This document shows, piece by piece, positions 23,500-35,510 of a stretch of DNA of 64,000 nucleotides. The notes below the pieces were generated by a model. The model made no database searches, had not been told where the DNA came from, and worked only from the letters and a program-made list of their open reading frames with translations. A program made the translations under genes and the position numbers. Position 1 is the first letter of the stretch; each line of letters opens with the position of its first letter. Source of the DNA: Papilionanthe hookeriana x Papilionanthe teres (Eukaryota > Streptophyta > Magnoliopsida > Asparagales > Orchidaceae); contig CM040434.1 in assembly GCA_022702705.1 (NCBI GenBank), forward strand, positions 54,300,953-54,364,952, read 5' to 3'.

Positions 23500-24242
23500 A
23501 TATCTCTGACTAAAATCAATTTAGAGAAACCACCACCTCCATTTTCTCAAAGACTTAAACAACATGAGTTGGATAAACAATTTTCAAAGTTCAAGGAAGT
23601 ACTTAAGAAGTTAACGATAAATATTCCTTTCACTGAAGCTTTAGACAAATGCCAAGTTATGCAAAGTTTATGAAAGATATATTAAAAAAAAAAAATATAA
23701 TTTGAGGATTACAAGACAGTTGCACTAAGTGAGGAGTGCAGCGCTATACTTCAGAAAAAGTTTCTCGGAAACTTAAAGATCCTTGTAGCTTAAAAATTTC
23801 TTGTGCAATTGGAGAATGATTATGTGGAAAAGCTTTATGTGATTTAGGAGCGCTCATTAAAATGTGATGCCTCTATCTATATTTAGAATGTTAGGTTTAG
23901 CTGATATTTCTCCCACTGCTATAACCCTTCAGTTAGCTGATCTATCTATCATTTATCCAAAAGGGGTTATAAAAGTCATGCTCGTTAAAGTGGATAAATT
24001 TATTTTTCCTATGGACTTTATTGTTTAGAATTGGAGGAAGATAAAGAAAATCCAATTATTTTGGGGAGACCTCTCCTTGTTACTGGACAAGCTATGATAG
24101 ATGTGCCAAAAAGAGAGTTGACTATGAATGTTAATGACGAGGAAGTCACTTTTGATGTGTTAACGAGTATGAAATATTCACCAGAGAGAAAAGATGATGA
24201 TTGTATTTGGATGGATGAAATTGATTATCTAAGTAAAGACTA
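23500..24242 (+). pseudogene. Element B aspartic protease (decayed)
   Basis: KPPPPFSQRLKQHELDKQF-type codons, then a region ending in the catalytic DLGA (D codon at 23841) and, from 24031, an open frame with ENPIILGRPLLVTGQAMIDV. These are the gag-protease linker, active site and the ILGRPFL block of Ty3/gypsy proteases. Frameshifts fall just after DLGA. Element A lacks most of this region. Confidence 0.75.
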
Positions 24243-24285
24243 ATTCCAAGAAAGTTTTGAAAGTAAGTTAACAGATGAGATTGAA

Positions 24286-24540
24286 ATGGATTTTCATGAT
24301 GACTTGAAAATGTTGTTTAAAGAAGACTGTATGTATGTTCAGGAGAGATGTGAAATGATGGAAGTTACAGAAAATAGTAAACTTTTAATTTCATCTATTG
24401 AAAAATCTCATGAACTTAAGATGAATGCACCCCCTACAATTTTAAAGCCTACCTATTTAGTAAATTCATCTACACCACCAGTCTTTATATTTTCAGTTTT
24501 GACTCAATCACAACAAGAACCTGAATTGAATGATGAATAG
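24286..24540 (+). pseudogene. Element B linker between protease and charged ORF
   Basis: An 84-codon open frame containing CMYVQERCEMMEVTENSKLL and LKPTYLVNSSTPPVFIFS. It aligns with the segment of C between protease and RT (the LELKILTTHLKYAFLGNS region), which in Athila polyproteins immediately precedes the RT. Homology to pol stops here, so this marks the left edge of the missing RT-integrase block. Confidence 0.6.
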
Positions 24541-25122
24541 AATAAAGTTATCGAACTAAGACTTGGAAGAGAATTTGAGGATATATTTCAAAAGAACTTT
24601 GAGTTGAGAAAAGAGGATAAGGATATTGAAAGAACAATAAAAGAAATGTATAAGGAAATAAAAAAACATATTTCCTCAATTAAGTTAAATATAGAAAGAC
24701 CACCCCTACCATTTACTCAGTACCAAAGGGAAGAATTAGAAGATAACCTGAGATAAAAGAATATCCCAGTAGAATTTAATCCAGAATATGAATTATTTAG
24801 AGAGAATCTGATCCAAAATTTGAGGGATCTTGAAGTATCTTATAGAGATTTATTTCTTATAAATTTCAAGGAAGATATCAATATGCAAATTGAGAAAATC
24901 ATTAGAAGAATATTGAATCTAGAAAGAAATATGTGGAACAATGATATGAATCAATCCGAAAAGAAAGAGCTGAAAGAAAAATTACAATTTGAAGATGTTG
25001 TAGGAATCCTTGTATCTGAAAAAGATTGGGTGATTTATCAAGGTTACTTAAATGAAATTTTGATCCAGGAGGAATCATTTGTCAGGCTAACGACGTTAAA
25101 CCTAGCACTTTATGTGAGGTAA
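24529..25122 (+). pseudogene. Conserved charged ORF in place of pol (element B copy)
   Basis: Best open part 24820-25122. Residues such as FLINFKEDINMQIEKIIRRI, LNLERNMWNNDMNQSEKKEL and LQFEDVVGILVSEKDW match element A with mostly conservative changes. Upstream, EFEDIFQKNFELRKEDKDIE is also shared. The frame ends VRLTTLNLALYVR, overlapping the nucleotide block normally found just after the integrase. Rich in Glu, Lys, Asn and Ile with spaced hydrophobics; a helical or coiled-coil protein is plausible. Not a known pol domain. Confidence 0.6.
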
Positions 25123-26333
25123 CCCATAGTTATCAGTGTGGCTTGATTTAGTATGCTTGAGAGTTATGATTGTTAGTGTCATATTTTTTTTGCTTTAATG
25201 TGAATTGATCATATTGATTGATGCGTGGATGTTTGGATTGTCAGTGGTTTGATTTGATCTTTGTCTATGTAATGAGGGAGGTGATTCCTTAACTTCTAAT
25301 TATGACTAAACTTATATATTCTCCTGTAGTAGTCTGATTGACGATTCCACTACGACTCGGGTCTCACCCGGACTTAAGTTTTACAAAAGACATCGTACTT
25401 ACTTTTTCTGACTTTGTTTTCACTTTGTAGGAGTCATGAACCTATTTCATGAATAACATGTAGATAATCATATAAAATTCATTCCAATAGAAATTGAAGG
25501 TAAGTTAGTGAGATGCGATGAGTTAAAGGATGAATTAACCTCAGTTGTTGTTTGTTTACGAATCTGTGAGTCTATGTATTGTAGTTTGTGTGTCTATGTT
25601 TATGAGTCAAGTTGAATGAATCATTGGAGATGACAAAACTTATCTCAATATTTTATACTTGTTAGCATCCAACAATTTCTTTATAAATTTTTAAATGTGT
25701 TCCTGTTTAATCTTCAGTTTGTACCTGTTCTACTATTTAAAATGCCTTTATAGTGTTATGTCAAGCATATTTAGGCTAGATTTACTTTCTACTGCAATAT
25801 TCTACCATGGGCTATTTATTGATATTTTTGTAGGATGTGTAGTAAATTGTAAAAGTGATCTTTCCCTGCCACATATTTTTGTACTTCATTTTTACACATG
25901 TATGAGCTTAAGTTTGAGGGTGGGGGAAAGAAAAATGTTTCAAATTTAAACTTGTTTTCAAAAGTACTACAAATAAATTTGTATTTTATTTCTAATGATT
26001 ATTGTTATGTAGAGTCATCTTAAGGATGTTAGAATTTTAAGTATAGAAATGGAGTATGAAAACTTAGCTAATATTTTTATTGAAAAGGGTGAACCTAGAG
26101 TTAAGGATATTTAGTAGAGAACTTGGGTAAATGAATAACTATCTTTAATATGAAGTATTGTATTTTTGAAAAATTAAGGATTCTTAAATTTTTTTATTTT
26201 CAAACATTTAAGGCTCTTTTAGAAAGTATTTAAAAAAATATACATCATTTCATGTGAACGAAAGTAATAAGTTTTAAATTTAGAGGAGGATAGTGGAATT
26301 AAAATTTTTTAAGGACTTCTCCAGATATATTAA

Positions 26334-26425
26334 TCCTCACATTAAAAAAAGAGTAGAATAAGAATGGATTAAAAAGATCCTGAAAAAGAAAAATAAAATG
26401 AAAAAAAAAAGAAAAAATGTGAGGA
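26334..26425 (+). other. Hairpin with purine-rich loop (B)
   Basis: TCCTCAC (26334-26340) and GTGAGGA (26419-26425) flank a ~78-nt A/G-rich loop; same arms as in A and C. Confidence 0.55.
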
Positions 26426-26815
26426 ATAGCTTGAGGAGGGGTCCTAATCAAAAATTGGTTTCACTTGAGTCTTTGTAAAGTAAAGAACTTAGAACAATCA
26501 TAAGCTTGGTTTTTAAATTATATAAGTAAAAATTATTTTTAAAAAAGTTCTTAAGTCTAGAAAGTAAAGTTCATAGAATCTGAAGTTTGAAAAATCTGCA
26601 TATATTTCTTAATTAGATAAAAAATCAAATTCCAAAGTTTGATGATAAATATTTTAGACCCTAGGTTAGTCTGATTCACTAAAAGTTCTTCTTGGTTGAA
26701 CTATGAAGAATATTTTAACACTTCTAAAGGATGACACTCTAACTCTAATCTTCATAAATTATTTTAAAAGTGTAGTATTACTTGAGGACAAGTAATGTTT
26801 AAGTTTAACAGCATT

Positions 26816-29800
26816 TAATGCGCCTAAAAATGTTTAATTTTTCATATAATTTTAATGCTTATATTTGGTGATTTTTAATAATGTTGTACTTTAAATGAAT
26901 GTATTTTGCAAGTTTTTGGTTTCAGGTACAAGAAATAGAATTTTGGATAAACTGAAGCAAAAACAGTGTAATTTGGAGCCAAAAAGGAGCCAAAACGAGC
27001 AAGGAAGAAAATTCTGACTTGACACATTTTGATATGTTTCTCTATGTTTAATTTGATTTACATTAATCACATATTTTTGAATGAAATTACACTTTAAATA
27101 AATGTTGTTTTTATTTTTATCTTGCAGGTACATTGACTAGACCGCAATTACACAAGTAAAATAGCTTATAAAATTATGGTCAAACTTGACCTCAAATCTG
27201 ATTAAGCGGCTAATGTACGATAATTAAAGATTAAAGTTTTGATAAATATAAATTGCATACTAGGGTTACTACGCAAGTATACGTATCATTTCAGGTAATA
27301 TAGGACTTTTCTAATTAAGAGCTAGATATCAATCCCACGGCGAAGTTTAAGTACAAATAAATAAGTAAAGAAAGATGAAAAATTTATTTATAAACTAATC
27401 AATTTTCAAGTATGAATATGCAAGTTATTTAAAATAGCAGTTGGAAATAAAGTAGTAGTTTAAATTCTTCAACACAATAAACAAAGATTGTTTCCCCATA
27501 CGAAATATTTAATGATTAGTAAACATCTAATTTAGTTTGAGAACTTAAATAATGTGGTAATATGACGAATAAGAGCATAATTATTCTTTACCCTTGTAAC
27601 AACATCTAAAGAACATTGGCTAGTTTTAGAAGATAAGATCAGGATGTATTATTAATAGTAAGGGACGAAGTTATAGGCTCTCACTTCTATTTTCTCCCAT
27701 GGGTGCCTATGATCAGGCCGACTAGTGACCCGTCACCCCCTCTTAAACCAAATTGATAGAATTTAGCCTGTCACTCTAAAAACCTATTCAATTCTACACC
27801 CTTCAAAGATTATCTCCCTATCTATTCGCACCTCCCCCTTTAAGGATTTACCATCTACCTTTCCAAGGGAGATGTGATACTTACAAGTTAAGAATTCTTA
27901 GCCCACGGTCAGGTCTTAAGAACTCTCCACAAATTTTAACATTGCAGTGATCAAGTTGTAGTGTAAATGAAAATCAGGTAAAGTAACATCACCAATTATT
28001 AATGAAGAAAAATAAGTTCTCAAAACTAAATCAAATCTTTATTTTAATCATTTCATATTCATAGGGAGAAAGATAAGAAAACTACTCAGAAAGCATAGGA
28101 TTCACACCATAAACCATATTTATATAATTTAAATTCAAAGTACAAAACTTAAGAATTAAATTATAAATACTTATCTGGAATGATATCCAAGCAATCCTTT
28201 GAAGTTTCTTTGACTTTGACTGACTTCTACAAGACTCCGACCCTCTGAACTCCCACTAAGGAAAAGTAAATAACACAAAACACTCTTTTTCTAAGTGAAG
28301 TTGCACGCCCCTTTCACTCTTATAACACTCACACACTCAAAACTACCACACTTTTGCTGTAGAATTGTCCTCTATTTATAGAGCTTCGAAAATGACCAGG
28401 GGTTGCTTCAGGAACCTTTTCAAAATTCATCCAAATTCATTGAATATTCTAGAAGGTAACTATGGCGCCTAGGCGCCAGTCTTCTGCGCGAATGGATGCA
28501 TCCCTTCAATTTTTGAGTCTCATTCTTCATTGAATAACTGATTTTCTATGTCTAAATTCATTGTATCTTGTTTATAACATATTGGAAATTTTCCAGAGGC
28601 TTCTAGATCGCTTCTGAGTCATCAATAACCGTCACAAAATCATCCACAATTGCTCTAGAATTCCCTGCTGAGTCTGGAGCGCCAGAGTCAGCCCTTTTTT
28701 TCTTCTTTTCTTCAATTGACTCATTTTTGCTCCTTTTACTCCTTTTTTATTCTTTTTCTTCATAAACTTATTTTCTTATACCTGCAACCAAAAACATAAG
28801 AAATACCTTTCATTAAAGCGTAATATCCTTAAAATATTAATTAAAAATAATATAAAAATTTAGATAATTTTAAGGGTGATCATATATCTGTTATGAGTGA
28901 AACACAACTGAAACGGGGTAAAATAGAGCTGAAACGGAGCAAAATGGTGAAGCTACGTGCAAGATGTCACCTTAGCATCGAAAATGGTGCTTAAGATCCA
29001 GTCACGACAGGGAAACGGTGTCCAAGAGATGAAAACTGGTGCTTAGGAGCCAACAGAGGGCGGGTAAGCGCCCAAAATTGGTGCTTAGCTGCCAGAGTCG
29101 GCTTTGGACGGTTATTGGTGGTTTTAGGATGTTCTGGAAGCTTCTAGGTGGTTATGAATGCCCCAAGATTATATTAAAAGAATTTAAATACTTTTGAATG
29201 AAGAGATGTATCTCTTGGAGTGAAGAGGCACTTAAGGCACCATTTGGAAGATTCATTGAATATGGACACTTTTGAAGAGAAGCTTAAGCACCTCTTGGGA
29301 AATTATAAAAACACTCTTTACACTATTGAAAGGAGGAACTAATTAGAAGAGAAGAAGAAGGCTTAGTGAAGAAGAAGAAGGCTTGGGTGAAAGCCCCAAG
29401 TGGGGCGACAAGGTGAGAGAGAAAGAGAGAGAGTGAGAGATTTCTTCTTTTCTTTTCACTTTGTTCTGGGAGAGGATTGTAAGGAGGTTGCTTTTGCTAT
29501 ACAAGGAGAGTCTGATTTCCATCAAAGATAAGTATTTTCATTGTATTTTGATTTGAATGTAGTACTTTGTTTGCATGATTTTAAAGTCTTATTCAATGAA
29601 AAGTTCTTGTTGTTTCTCCATGTGTAGTGAGTAGTTTTCTTTACTCTTCCCTCTTATAATGAATTAGTATGAATGTGTAGGTTATAGAATTGAGTAGAGT
29701 GAGAATATGTTGTGATGATATTACTTTGTCCTTCATTTACATGTAAACTTGATCAACTTTCTTGTTAAAATCTGTTGTGAGAACATGTAAGAATCGGTAT

Positions 29801-30605
29801 GGTATTGTCTCAATCAACTATTGGTAAGAATCACATGAGATTATATGGGTGAGAATATAATCCATATGGTTGAGTGCAAATAAATAGGGAGATAAACTTT
29901 GAAGGGTGTAGAATTAAAGTACTTTAGAGTGACAGGCTAAAGCCCTCTGATTTGGTCTATTGTTTTAGGTTTTGATGCGAGATGCTAGCCTTCAGGTGGA
30001 GGGATAAGAGGGAACTCTAGAGTGAGAGCTTGTATCTTCCCTGCCTAGCCCGTCTTCAGAACTATTCAAACTTTAAATTAACCAATGTTCTTTATAGATT
30101 CTCTAGTAAGGATAAAGAATATAATTGCTTCTATTTGTCACAATCTCTCTCGCTACTTGTTTTACTTTTACACTTGTCAATAATTTCACTGTATGAGGAA
30201 GGGTACCTTTAATATATCAAACCCCACTTTTTGATTTTCACTAAGTATTTTAGTTTAGGAATAGAAGTAGTATTGTAGTGATAATTGTAGGATTTAATTA
30301 AAACCAAACCTTTTTCGACCTTCCAAGCTAGGGAGTGTTATTGTAGACTAGAATTTCTCTTGAAAGCCGCCGTGATTAACCTCGATCTTCATGGGATCGA
30401 TATTTGGGGTTTGATTAGAAAACCCTATATTACTTGATAACGATACGTATACTTATGTAGAATCACATTTTATAATAATATCAATTAAACTCTCATTTGC
30501 ATTGACATCAAGTTTTTGGCGTCGTTGTAAAGAAATAGGTTGAATTAAAAAGAAATATAAAGTATAAACTCATATATAAAACGTAAGCATAAATATCTGG
30601 GATCA
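26816..30605 (+). repeat. Element B 3' LTR, split by solo LTR D
   Basis: Pieces 26816-27133 and 28883-30605 together make about 2036 bp and align with 19739-21780. It begins TAATGCGCC (TG changed to TA) and ends GGGATCA. A fossil primer site TGGCGTCGTTGTAA lies at 30517-30530, and the conserved hairpin at 30088-30119. The small frames at 29343-29525 and 30030-30212 are LTR sequence, not genes. Confidence 0.85.
27134..28882 (-). mobile_element. Solo LTR D inserted in the B 3' LTR
   Basis: A 1749-bp insertion, TG...CA, flanked by TACAT (27129-27133) and TATAT (28883-28887), a 5-bp duplication with one change; B's 5' LTR lacks it at the matching place. In minus orientation it shows LTR features of this group: GGCGCCTAGGCGCC-type block near 28465, TATA box TATAAATA at 28372-28380, hairpin arms at 27594-27613, and a GATACGTATACTTG block near 27275. 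There is no internal region, so it arose by LTR-LTR recombination. Confidence 0.75.
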
Positions 30606-30899
30606 TAATCACTCAAATTACAACTAATGCTATTGTGAGTGGAATCAAATTGTTTTGAGAAATACAACTCTAGGTTAAATATGGATAAATAATCTACCAA
30701 ATAAACAAATTATGTTTTTGATGTGAACCGTGCTAAATAGATTTAAAGGTTTAAGAAAAAAAAAATTTTCAGGCATTCTATTTATAGGAACAATAGCTTA
30801 ACATGAAATGTTATGTTCCGTCATAACCTAACTCTAATAAAATCATAAACAACTAAATTGCTTACATAGAATGCAATTTTAATAGTAGCTCTAGTGACA

Positions 30900-30979
30900 G
30901 AGTTGTAACTTTGAGTGATCAAATTATTAAAATGTGTGAACGCTTTATATATCTTGGGTCTATTGTTCAAAGTGATGAT
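30900..30979 (+). pseudogene. RTE-type LINE RT relic, left part
   Basis: Encodes DQIIKMCERFIYLGSIVQSD, the block preceding the C-terminal domain of plant RTE-clade reverse transcriptases (usual form FRYLGSIIQ). The frame continues in register at 44481 after element C. The stretch 30606-30900 before it shows no recognised feature. Confidence 0.75.
30975..30979. other. Target-site duplication of element C, left
   Basis: ATGAT, identical to 44476-44480. Confidence 0.85.
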
Positions 30980-32490
30980 TGACACACGGGGGTGTTGGTG
31001 CGTATATTTATAAGTGTTAACAAATGTAAAAATAAGATAATATTCAATAATAGCAAAGTTACCCCTTATTAACGCAAGTATACGTATCATTCAAGTAATA
31101 CAGGGCTCTAATGGAGTCCTAGATATCGATCCCACAGAGAAGTTAGAGATTATGAACTAATTACAGCAATTGAAATTACTATCTAGTAAACGTAAATAAA
31201 GAACAATCATACTAAATTCTATTACTAATCTTGAATGGGAAGTTGCAATATAAAAAGTATCTCTCCCCTTGTTAAGAGAATTAAGTGAATGAATAATCAA
31301 ATTAGTTAGAATTATATTGTGTCAAATCGGAGCATTTCTATTCTTTACCCTTTGGCCCAGGCATAAAGAATATTGACTAATCCTATGCTTGGTTATTGAA
31401 TCTGCGGCTAGGCTGGGAGGATACCGGCTCTCACTTCGGAGCTATCACGTTCCCCTAGCCTGAGGGCTAACATCTACACTTCAGCACCCAAACGATAGGA
31501 CCGAATTGAGGATTTTAGTTTGTCACTCTAAAATCTCCAATTCTACGCCCGATAAATAATATTTCCTTATTTATTTACACCCTCATTTCAATGACTTTGA
31601 CCTCCCCAAATCACGAATGTAATCTTTAATTTAGTTGTAAAATCAATAGATTTTAATAGATCAATTGTCCAAATTGAAAGTAAATTAAGATTTAAGTAAA
31701 AAGATTATCACAATTTTTATTGAATATTTTAGGCACAACTAATTCAATTTTCCATTTCACAAAATCTCAAAACAAGGTGAAAGACAGAGAAAACTACTCA
31801 GAGTGCATAGGAAGAATAACACAAAACTTGGATTTCATATGAAATCAAAGTTACAAAATAATAAACACAACTTATCTCGATTTTTCTCCCCAAGCAGACT
31901 CCTTGAAGTTCCTCTGACTCTTCTTTCTTGTACAACAAACTCAACTAAACTCACTATTATATTCTCTAGAACACACTTACACACACTAATGACACTTTAG
32001 AGACACTAAAGACACTAAAAAGACACTCAAAAAGGACACACATTCAGCCTAAATTCGTCTCTTTTTAAAGAGGGAGAAATATTTCCAAAGGTTGCTTATG
32101 CACTCATTCAAAAAGCGTCCAGATTCAATGAATCATGCTTGAATCGACCTTCTCGCCGTCGGCGGGCTCATTGACGCTGTCGACAGGCTTCTAGAACATA
32201 GACCAACTGCTCAGGCTCGCTGTCAGCGGGCTCGATATCGCCGTCGGTGGGATCCTTTATAATATATTTGCATGCTCTCGGAAAAAACACGCCATCGGCG
32301 GCAAAGTTTAACTTTTGTCTCTTTTGGTCCTTTTTGTTCCAGATTCGCTCATTTTCTCATCTTTTTGCTCCATTATCTATAAATCTTCATACATGCAATA
32401 AAACATAGAAAATACCTTTCTTTAAAATGTAATATCCTAAAAATTAATATAAAATCGGTATGAATTTCTTTATACATTTTTATTTAGTCA
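30980..32490 (-). repeat. Element C 3' LTR
   Basis: Aligns with 42978-44475. In plus orientation it starts TGACACACGGGGGTGTTGG and ends TTTAGTCA. Hairpin arms are at 31341-31370. A GC-rich block with CGCCGTCGGCGGG motifs is at about 32148-32300, upstream of a TTTAAAAAG box near 32063 in the element's sense. The 65-codon frame at 31803 is not a gene. Confidence 0.9.
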
Positions 32491-32508
32491 AAATCCCCCA
32501 AACTTAAC
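32491..32508 (-). promoter_or_regulatory. Polypurine tract of element C
   Basis: In the minus strand, TTAAGTTTGGGGGATTT directly precedes the 3' LTR. This is the expected second-strand primer. Confidence 0.75.
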
Positions 32509-32892
32509 TATTACTTGTCCTCAAGTAATCTTGATACTACATAAAAGTAATGATTTTTTGTAGTAAAGTTTTAATTCAGAAATACTATGAATTTGATTTA
32601 AATAAATATTATAGTAAAGTTTATTAGAAAGATTTTTAGATAATTAAATTAATTCTATAGATGTAAGGTTATTTAGTCATCAAGTTTAAGACTTCTAGTC
32701 TTCTATTTATTTCAAGAATGACTATATGTTACAATATTAAATTACTTAGGATATTCAGATGATAGGAAATTCATGAAAACACTACTTCGTAAAATACCAA
32801 TCCATATATATATGTTCAGAAATGTAACTGAGTTTACCCTTTAGGTTGATTCAAATGAAGCCAATTTTTGATGAGGCATCTCCTCAAGCTTC

Positions 32893-33001
32893 TCCTCACT
32901 TACTTTTTTTTATTTGGATTGTATTTCAATCCTATATATATTTTTCTTTTCTTTTCAGGGATTGTTTTTCAATCCTTCTTTTTTTCTTTTTCAAGTGAGG
33001 A
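32893..33001 (-). other. Hairpin with purine-rich loop (C)
   Basis: Arms TCCTCAC and GTGAGGA (32893-32899, 32995-33001) enclose a loop that is A/G-rich on the minus strand, as in A and B. The flanking sense sequence (GAAGCTTGAGGAG, then ATCAAAAATTGG) is also shared. The remainder of 32509-33857 is non-coding, with an internal PPT-like motif at 33396-33411. Confidence 0.55.
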
Positions 33002-33857
33002 TTACTATATCTGGATAGCCTGTTAATAATTTTGAACTTCACTTTCCTCTTCCTAAATTTGAAACTTGAAATATTTCTTTACCTTATATGTATTTCATAG
33101 TTTTTACATCATTGAGTTTCAATCTTTTCTTTCTCAACTAAATACTTAAGAATTTAATACTTTAAAATATAGTTTTCCTTACTTTAAATAGTTAACTATA
33201 TTCTTATCCTCTTATTCTAAATATCTTAATCCACAAAATTAGTTTAATCACTAAAAATATTTCTTTTAACCTTCTATAATAGTTAAATAAATTAATTCTA
33301 GTTTTACTGAATTAAATTCACTACAGAAAATCATTTTTATAATATATTTTTTTTAAATATTTAATTGAGAACATTTAATAGTTAAATTTTGTTTTTCCCT
33401 CCCCCAAACTTAAATTTTTCTATCAAACCATATAGGTGGAAAGAAAAAAAATACTATAAATTTAAATCATACCTTCGGTATTTTAGGTATTTCTTTTTGA
33501 AGTTTTGCAGGTTCCTCTCATCACTTTAACCTGTACTTTTAAGACTTTCTACACACATATAACATTTAGAGAATTTGCTGGGTAAGGAAATTTTGAAATA
33601 AGTACAAAATACTAACACAATTTCTTACTACATTTAATTACCTTACCTATTAAAGTATTAAGCACAATTAACACAACATCCACATATATTTTACTAATTT
33701 AATTTCAGAGTTACAATCACAGTCTGAAATATGAAAATTTAAAGCTACACAAATTTAACTTACACAACATAGTTTAAATGACTTACACAACATAATAATC
33801 AAAATACATAAACTAAACAACAATACTAAATTGAAGAAAACAAACAAACACATAACA

Positions 33858-35045
33858 CTAGTATCTAATCATAGAATCTAATCTTCGAGCATCAAAATCC
33901 CAAACTATATCCTCATCTCCTTGTTCGACGAGTGGAGTAGGTCGGTAGTGAGTATAACGAGGGCACTCAGGAAATATAAGATCAAGCTCCCCTCTCCTAT
34001 AGCAATTCTCAGCATCATAGTAAGTTATTTCAAACTCAGAATGGCTCTAGAGATATTCACTGTCATAATCGTGCCTCCGCTCTAATCCTCCAATCCTCTG
34101 ATCTATATGCTCCAACCTTTCATCAATCTTCTCAAAACTTTTCCGCTGCAGCGTCAATTCATTCATCAAGTCATAAAGTGTAGGAGAACTATAGGTAGGA
34201 GGGTCATAACTAGTAGATGGAATATCCCTACTAGTCGAAGGTACAAAGCTCGTAATACAACATCTCCATCCTTCGTGGGATTCATAAGTCTTTATATTAG
34301 CCTTTGTAATGGGTTTTATAGGTTCAACCCATTCCTCATCATCTCCAACCTCTACTCTAGACAACTGGCAAAGTGCATAAATTAGACCAGGATGTCCTAG
34401 TCCTCCTCCTGTTTCACTTTTTGCAATGGCTAATATGTTTTTATAAATAATATTTCCTACGTTTTTACTTCTGTTGTTCTGAATACAAAAATTCAGAACT
34501 GCTCTATCCCTTGAAACTTAACTATGATGATAAGTAGGTAGAAAAGTAGAGTAAATAAAATAGCGCCAAGCCTTAGAGGTTGCATTTAACATAGAAAGAT
34601 GGAAGTTTAACCGTTCACGCTGCTTCATTTTCTAAGTCCCTTTCCCATCAGTGAGAAAGTTAATCACATCCTCCAGCGGTCCTTCCATTGTTCCAAACGT
34701 ATCATAATCGCTGGTATGAGGATTTTGCACTTCATAGAAAGAATTTATCCAAGCAGCATTAAAATCAACTAAAAATACTCTAACCTTTATAGGTCCATCT
34801 TCTATCTGAGTCAGATTGGCTTAAAATTCCTTTACAACTTCTACTGCAACTTTGTTTGTCGAATAACAAAAATTTTCCTACCTTCGCTCTTTAATTATAT
34901 GTTCCACTTCTCCTCCCGGATTCTTAAAAACTTTATCCTGGATGCATTTTTTTGCTTTGAAGATAGAGTTGTATCTTGACTGAGCCTTAGCGTTCACAAA
35001 TCATGTTTCGTCAAAGTCAAGTTGCCTCTTTTGTCGTGGAGCCAT
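33858..35045 (-). pseudogene. Env-position ORF, second copy (element C)
   Basis: From ATG 35045 (MAPRQKRQLDFDET) to TAG 33858-33860, about 395 codons in one frame with several in-frame stops. It belongs to the plant-transposon protein family found in the env position of Athila elements: blocks like IKERR-ENFCYSTNKVAVEVV, KVRVFLVDFNAAWINSFY and GLGHPGLIYALC correspond one by one to the first copy. The C-terminal part, open at 34047-34364, has a helical segment (KSFEKIDERLEHIDQRIGG). The role of these ORFs is not established; an envelope role is only historical naming. Nearly the same length as the first copy (1188 against 1158 bp). Confidence 0.75.
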
Positions 35046-35394
35046 TTCTTGATCTATCAAATTTACAAAAATCTCAACTAAAGTCCAAAATAACACTAGA
35101 ATGGCTTCCAAAGGTGACTTAAAGTAATCTAAAATGAATTCCATGAATTTCTTCCAACTATTTTCTCCATATTTCAATTTTTCCAAAATTCCTAAATGTG
35201 GAAGACATACATGGTGAAAATAAAAAATTTTTGCATGGGAGTGAAGCTCTTACCAAGGAAAGATGAAATCCGGTGTCAAAATTAGTTGAAAGTGCTCCAA
35301 ATCCAAGATCTCTCAAGCCCTAGGTTGGTTTTTTCAAAGTTTAGAGGAAGGGGACGATGAATAGTAGCGGTTGATCGGTCAAATAAAAGTATTT

Positions 35395-35510
35395 TTCGGG
35401 TCCTCGCCGTCAGTGAAAAAAATCTCGCCGTCGGCGGGCTAATTAATTTTAATAGGCTTAAGTTTCAGGAAAAAGCCGCCGTTGGCGGCGTCAAGGGAGC
35501 TGTTGGCGGG
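35395..35510. repeat. GC-rich CGCCGTCGGCGG block before the second env-position ORF
   Basis: Several copies of TCGCCGTCGGCGGGCT-like words in an otherwise AT-rich element, about 350 bp upstream of the ORF in its own sense. Similar blocks lie in both LTRs and before the first ORF copy. Confidence 0.6.

Larger units (their letters stand above)
19739..30605 (+). mobile_element. LTR retrotransposon B: gag-protease, pol-less, Athila-like
   Basis: LTRs at 19739-21780 and 26816-30605; the 3' LTR is split by solo LTR D. The internal region (21781-26815) carries a primer site, decayed gag, a frameshifted aspartic protease with DLGA, a linker, then the charged ORF shared with element A, the post-integrase sequence, and non-coding DNA with a PPT-like motif and hairpin. 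No RT, RNase H or integrase is visible. The flanks GAATT and TAATC do not form a convincing target duplication. Its layout matches A, so the pol-less form predates both insertions. Confidence 0.85.

Noticed and set aside
19734..30610. Target-site duplication for element B
   Set aside because: GAATT on the left and TAATC on the right agree at only three of five bases, so no duplication is claimed.
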